A stretch of 17,805 bases of DNA from Nitrospinaceae bacterium (lineage in GTDB: Bacteria; Nitrospinota; Nitrospinia; Nitrospinales; VA-1). Shown one piece after another: positions 14,750 to 17,805 of the stretch. The stretch covers positions 1 through 17,805 of the forward strand of contig JAESTE010000018.1 in assembly GCA_016763735.1 (NCBI GenBank), given 5' to 3'. Made by a program: the position numbers and the translations under genes. The first letter of the stretch is position 1. Every line of letters begins with the position of its first letter. Below the pieces are notes generated by a model that was not told the origin of the DNA, did no database searches, and was given only the letters and a program-made list of their open reading frames with translations.

Positions 14750-15723
14750 TGAACTCTCTGAATTCCCTGGAAAAGTTTTTTGTAACGCTCGCCAACCTGT
14801 TTCCTTTATGGGTGCTCACCGGTGCCAGTCTGGCTTTATGGAAGCCGGAAACCGCTACCTGGTTTCAACCTCACTGGATCCCCTACTTTCTAGCGATCAT
14901 TATGTTGAGCATGGGTTTGACCTTGAGCCTAGAAGATTTTTCCCGTGCCCTGAAAATCCCTAAATCGATTCTACTGGGAATCGGACTGCAATACACCGTC
15001 ATGCCCTGCATAGGATACCTGCTGGCACGATTGTTTCATCTTCCCATCGATTTCGTGATTGGACTCGTCCTTGTTGCCTGCTGCCCCGGCGGCACCGCTT
15101 CCAACGTAGTTTGTTTTATCGCGAAAACTCATGTAGCACTTTCCGTGAGCCTGACTACCGTTTCCACCTTGCTGGCCGTTATCTTCACACCGCTGCTGAC
15201 AACCTGGTGGGTCGAGTCCCTTTCACAGGAACTTACCGGACAAACGGTTAATGTTGACACTTTCGGACTGTTAACAAAAACGATAACGGTGGTGATCTTG
15301 CCTATCGTTACCGGGGTTTTATTAAACCGCTATTGCAACCGAGGGGTCAAACATGTGGAAGCTTATACGCCTTTTCTCGCGGTGCTCTCCATCGTGTTCA
15401 TCGTTGACTTTATTCTCGCTGCAAAAAAAGATGCGATCCTTGAAATAGGCACACCCTTAATCGCCGCTGTTGTACTGTTACATTTTTTCGGATTTTTGCT
15501 AGGGTATATTTTGTCACGCGGACTAAAATTGGAAGAGATAGATGCGCAAACGATTTCCATCGAGGTAGGAATGCAGAACTCAGGACTGGCAACCGAGCTT
15601 GCAAGAAGTAATTTTTCAAACTATGCATTGGCAACCGTACCCGGTGCCATTTCAGCGCTCACCCATTGCATATTGGGTAGCATCGCCGCTGGTTTATGTC
15701 GAGCCAGAAATCAGAAAAAATAA
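14749..15723 (+). CDS. Bile acid:sodium symporter (BASS) family transporter
   Basis: This 324-residue inner-membrane protein has about nine or ten hydrophobic segments. It contains the BASS family core: an early MLSMGLTLSLEDFSRAL, then the crossover motif CCPGGTASNVVCFIAK, and later IEVGMQNSGLATELAR. Bacterial members carry diverse organic anions (bile acids, pantoate, other carboxylates) with sodium, so the substrate here cannot be named. The start is GTG, sharing one base with the preceding stop codon. It converges on the next gene, whose end is 4 bases away. Co-expression with a methyltransferase-like protein is notable but unexplained. Confidence 0.9.
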   Translation: MNSLNSLEKFFVTLANLFPLWVLTGASLALWKPETATWFQPHWIPYFLAIIMLSMGLTLSLEDFSRALKIPKSILLGIGLQYTVMPCIGYLLARLFHLPIDFVIGLVLVACCPGGTASNVVCFIAKTHVALSVSLTTVSTLLAVIFTPLLTTWWVESLSQELTGQTVNVDTFGLLTKTITVVILPIVTGVLLNRYCNRGVKHVEAYTPFLAVLSIVFIVDFILAAKKDAILEIGTPLIAAVVLLHFFGFLLGYILSRGLKLEEIDAQTISIEVGMQNSGLATELARSNFSNYALATVPGAISALTHCILGSIAAGLCRARNQKK

Positions 15724-15727
15724 TTGA

Positions 15728-16339
15728 TCAGGGATTTGTTTCAATCGGGACCACTTCAAATACCCAACCGATTGCGAATAACGATGGAAAGTTTCTACTC
15801 AAAAATAAAAACAGGTTTCGTTTCCAAGCTGAATGGATAATGGGTATTTCAGGTTCCATTTCTCGTATTATAAAACCGGCATCTGTTAAAAATTTTCGTG
15901 CCGTAGCCAGAGTATAGAACCGAATATGAGTGCGGTCGAGAATGCCTTCATCCGTATAATTCCAATTACCTTTTAAAAGCCCAAGACGATTCTCGAAATA
16001 AGCAACATTGGGAAGTGACACCAAAACTTTTCCACCCGCATTCAAAAGATCCCGGCTTTGCCGCAGCACCTTGCCAGCATCGTGCAAGTGCTCAAGCACA
16101 TCGGAAAAAACCACGGCATCGTATTTTTCTTTTCCCAATCCCTCTTTTTCTACATCGCGTTCTTCCAGTAGCTTGTAAAAATCTGCATTCTCACGAATCC
16201 GGTCAAGCTTCTGATCCCATCCGATCACAGTACAACTTTTCTCTTTTAAGGAGCAGCCCAAATCACCTCCACCGCAACCGACATCGAAGACTCGGCTCGA
16301 AGGTAAAACTCGCCTTGCGATCTGTTGATATTTAGTCAT
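15728..16339 (-). CDS. Class I SAM-dependent methyltransferase of a surface-glycan locus
   Basis: The 203-residue product is a Methyltransf_23-type enzyme. It has SAM motif I VFDVGCGGGDLG (17-28), VIGWDQ (motif II), DAVVFSDVLEHLHDAGKVL (post-I) and the late family signature ILDRTHIRFYTLATARKFL common in O-antigen and capsule clusters. The C-terminal end is hydrophobic (NLFLFLSRNFPSLFAIGW) and may touch the membrane. I prefer the ATG at 16339, one base after the neuB stop codon; a longer frame from 16408 would overlap neuB by 68 bases. A GGGAG precedes it. It is likely to methylate a sugar or polymer end, but the target is inferred only from neighbours. Confidence 0.82.
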   Translation of the reverse strand: MTKYQQIARRVLPSSRVFDVGCGGGDLGCSLKEKSCTVIGWDQKLDRIRENADFYKLLEERDVEKEGLGKEKYDAVVFSDVLEHLHDAGKVLRQSRDLLNAGGKVLVSLPNVAYFENRLGLLKGNWNYTDEGILDRTHIRFYTLATARKFLTDAGFIIREMEPEIPIIHSAWKRNLFLFLSRNFPSLFAIGWVFEVVPIETNP

Positions 16340-16340
16340 A

Positions 16341-17381
16341 TTAAAACATCTCCCAGGTGAGAACCTGTTCTGCATAGACATCTTTTTTACAGGACTTGCC
16401 GAGAACATTATTTAACTCTGCGGGTGGGATGCCCGTCCCCGGACGTTTGCAGGCAATAATTTCCACAGTCAATGGTGTGCCTGCAGAAATATCGATGCGT
16501 GCTACCAGACTTCGACGAGCCGATTGCTTAACAGGAATTTCGGACGGTTGGATTTGTTTTTTATCATCACCCAATATGCGGTTAACATTAATCAGTTCGG
16601 TTTTTAATCTTTTTAATTCCTGCGGTTCTATGGAGATCGACTGATCGACCCCTGGCAATTTGCGATCCACTGTAAAATGTTTTTCAATGAACACCGCCCC
16701 TAAAGAAGCGGCAACAACGGCAGATAAATTATCTATCGTGTGATCTGACAAACCTATCGGAACGTTGAATCTGGACCGCAATGTTTCCATGCAATTAAGA
16801 TTCATCTCTTCATACTGCGAAGGGTAATTGGACACACAGTGGAGAAGGATTATCGGGCACTTAGGCTGCAATATTTTAAGTGCTCGAGAAATTTCTTCTT
16901 CATTTCCCATCCCTGTCGAAAGCACAACAGGTAGACTGGTTTCAGCAACCTTCTCCAGAAAAGGCAAATAGGTGAGATCAGGCGATGCAATTTTTATTGC
17001 AGGGGCCCCCAGCTCTACCAGCATCTCCAATGAGGCTTCATCAAAAGGCGTCGAAAATAATGGAATATTTATTTTTTTTGCATGCGCAAAAAGAATTTCG
17101 TAATCGGATTGGGAAAGCTCATATCGCTGGAAAAATTCGTAAAAAGGGATTTCATTGCCAGGATTGTCCGGGTCATCGGCCATCAGGCTATTGGAAATCA
17201 TCTCCTTTGCGATAAAGGTTTGCAGCTTAACCGCATCGGCTCCATTTTCTGCAGCGGACTCTATCATCCTTTTTGCCAACTCGACATCGCCGTTGTGGTT
17301 GAACCCTACTTCCGCAACGATAAAAACAGGGTGGCCTGGCCCCAGATGTTTGCCACAAAATTCAAATTTTTTAATACTCAT
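16341..17381 (-). CDS. neuB: NeuB-type nonulosonate synthase (sialic/legionaminic/pseudaminic acid)
   Basis: NeuB-family enzymes condense phosphoenolpyruvate with an N-acylated hexose (ManNAc or a di-N-acetyl analogue) to form a nine-carbon acid sugar. The 346 residues have the TIM-barrel synthase domain (about 15-270), with AEVGFNHNGD (23-32), KLQTF, FSTPFD (109-114), STGM (155-158), LLHCVSNYPS, LSDHT (211-215) and EKHFT (233-237). His214 and His235 match the metal ligands of meningococcal NeuB. A C-terminal SAF (antifreeze-like) domain spans about 288-346, starting RRSLVARIDI. The exact sugar cannot be fixed: the NeuA/NeuC-type or PseB/C-type partner genes are outside the window. It sits between a flippase gene (56 bases upstream) and a methyltransferase gene (1 base downstream). 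Confidence 0.92.
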   Translation of the reverse strand: MSIKKFEFCGKHLGPGHPVFIVAEVGFNHNGDVELAKRMIESAAENGADAVKLQTFIAKEMISNSLMADDPDNPGNEIPFYEFFQRYELSQSDYEILFAHAKKINIPLFSTPFDEASLEMLVELGAPAIKIASPDLTYLPFLEKVAETSLPVVLSTGMGNEEEISRALKILQPKCPIILLHCVSNYPSQYEEMNLNCMETLRSRFNVPIGLSDHTIDNLSAVVAASLGAVFIEKHFTVDRKLPGVDQSISIEPQELKRLKTELINVNRILGDDKKQIQPSEIPVKQSARRSLVARIDISAGTPLTVEIIACKRPGTGIPPAELNNVLGKSCKKDVYAEQVLTWEMF

Positions 17382-17437
17382 TCAACCGTCTCAAATTAAA
17401 TAACTTCATAAATGCTTAACGGGGATTTTTCAGATTT

Positions 17438-17805
17438 CTAAACTCGGGTAAACCCATTCATCCAAGCTGGCAAATCAGGATGAATGCCTTTTAATACTTC
17501 TGACTGTTCACGAGTGAAGGGTTTCAAAACAGCCAAAAGCATGGCAAATGCTAATAGATAAACCAAGACCCCCATAAAGATATTATCCCAAATCAGAAGT
17601 GTGGTCGCCTGCGCTGGCACTACTGCCACTAAGGAAAACAAAAGGCATTTCCCAAGAACCGGTAGAACGGGCATAACATCAACCTGCTTCTGAATAATAT
17701 AAAGCTGCCTGAGAACCATATAGACCATCGAGATTCCAGTAGCAGTCAGCGCCCCCATCTCCTGATAAAGAGGAATCAAAATCAGGTTCAAGAGAATATT
17801 GAGCA
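17438..17805 (-). CDS. Wzx-like polysaccharide flippase, C-terminal part (cut by window edge)
   Basis: Only the last 122 or so residues are in the window; the frame is open to the right edge. The visible part has three to four hydrophobic segments, starting LNLILIPLYQEMGALTATGI. That resembles the late helices of MATE/Wzx-type polysaccharide exporters, where N-LILIP-GA-A-T is a recurrent motif. Two more strongly hydrophobic stretches follow (about CLLFSLVAVVPA and MGVLVYLLAFAMLL), then a polar tail ending in PAWMNGFTRV. An apparent start at 17791 is an internal TTG leucine codon, so it should not be used. It would move a lipid-linked glycan across the inner membrane, consistent with neuB next door. 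Confidence 0.75.
   Translation of the reverse strand, partial: LNILLNLILIPLYQEMGALTATGISMVYMVLRQLYIIQKQVDVMPVLPVLGKCLLFSLVAVVPAQATTLLIWDNIFMGVLVYLLAFAMLLAVLKPFTREQSEVLKGIHPDLPAWMNGFTRV

Noticed and set aside
1..17805. tRNA, rRNA, CRISPR array, insertion sequence or prophage genes
   Set aside because: I looked for cloverleaf-like stretches, regularly spaced direct repeats, transposase and integrase motifs and found none that hold up by eye.

Overview
The window looks like chromosome from a Gram-negative (diderm), respiratory bacterium of moderate to low GC content. A tolQ-tolR-tolA-tolB cluster shows an outer membrane, and six gene products with CXXCH haem sites and export signals show a periplasm rich in c-type cytochromes. 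The cytochrome style and gene mix remind me of Nitrospinota/Nitrospirota-type or deltaproteobacterial genomes. That is an impression; no marker gene here settles the taxonomy.

Layout, left to right. (1) 171-3941, minus strand: tolQ, tolR, a TolA/TonB-like protein and tolB, one compact operon with a good sigma70-type promoter near 4030-4058. (2) 4127-7238: efp (minus) diverges from a small methyltransferase gene and ettA (plus). A strong efp promoter lies at 4764-4791, and a perfect palindrome overlaps its -35 box. (3) 7235-13873, all minus strand: the most distinctive part. Read in the direction of transcription it is an exported DUF1566/Lcl-type protein, three mono-haem cytochromes, a tri-haem cytochrome, then a single-domain response regulator, a large Cache-HAMP-PAS sensor histidine kinase, and one more mono-haem cytochrome. 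Three of the cytochromes are paralogues sharing two extra cysteines at identical spacing. (4) 13886-14107: an intergenic stretch of short palindromes resembling a REP doublet, followed by a clear promoter. (5) 14108-15723, plus: a TehB-like methyltransferase with an apparent signal peptide, coupled to a bile acid:sodium symporter (BASS) family transporter. (6) 15728-17805, minus: a surface-glycan segment with the 3' end of a Wzx-like flippase, a NeuB-type nonulosonate synthase and a methyltransferase.

How they fit together: the Tol genes maintain the envelope; EF-P and EttA both act at the ribosomal E site during early elongation. The cytochrome block probably forms a periplasmic electron-transfer chain whose partner enzyme is not in the window, with a two-component system nested in it. 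The right end makes and exports a sialic-acid-like surface sugar polymer. No tRNA, rRNA, CRISPR array, insertion sequence or phage gene was seen. No gene-free gap exceeds about 225 bases.
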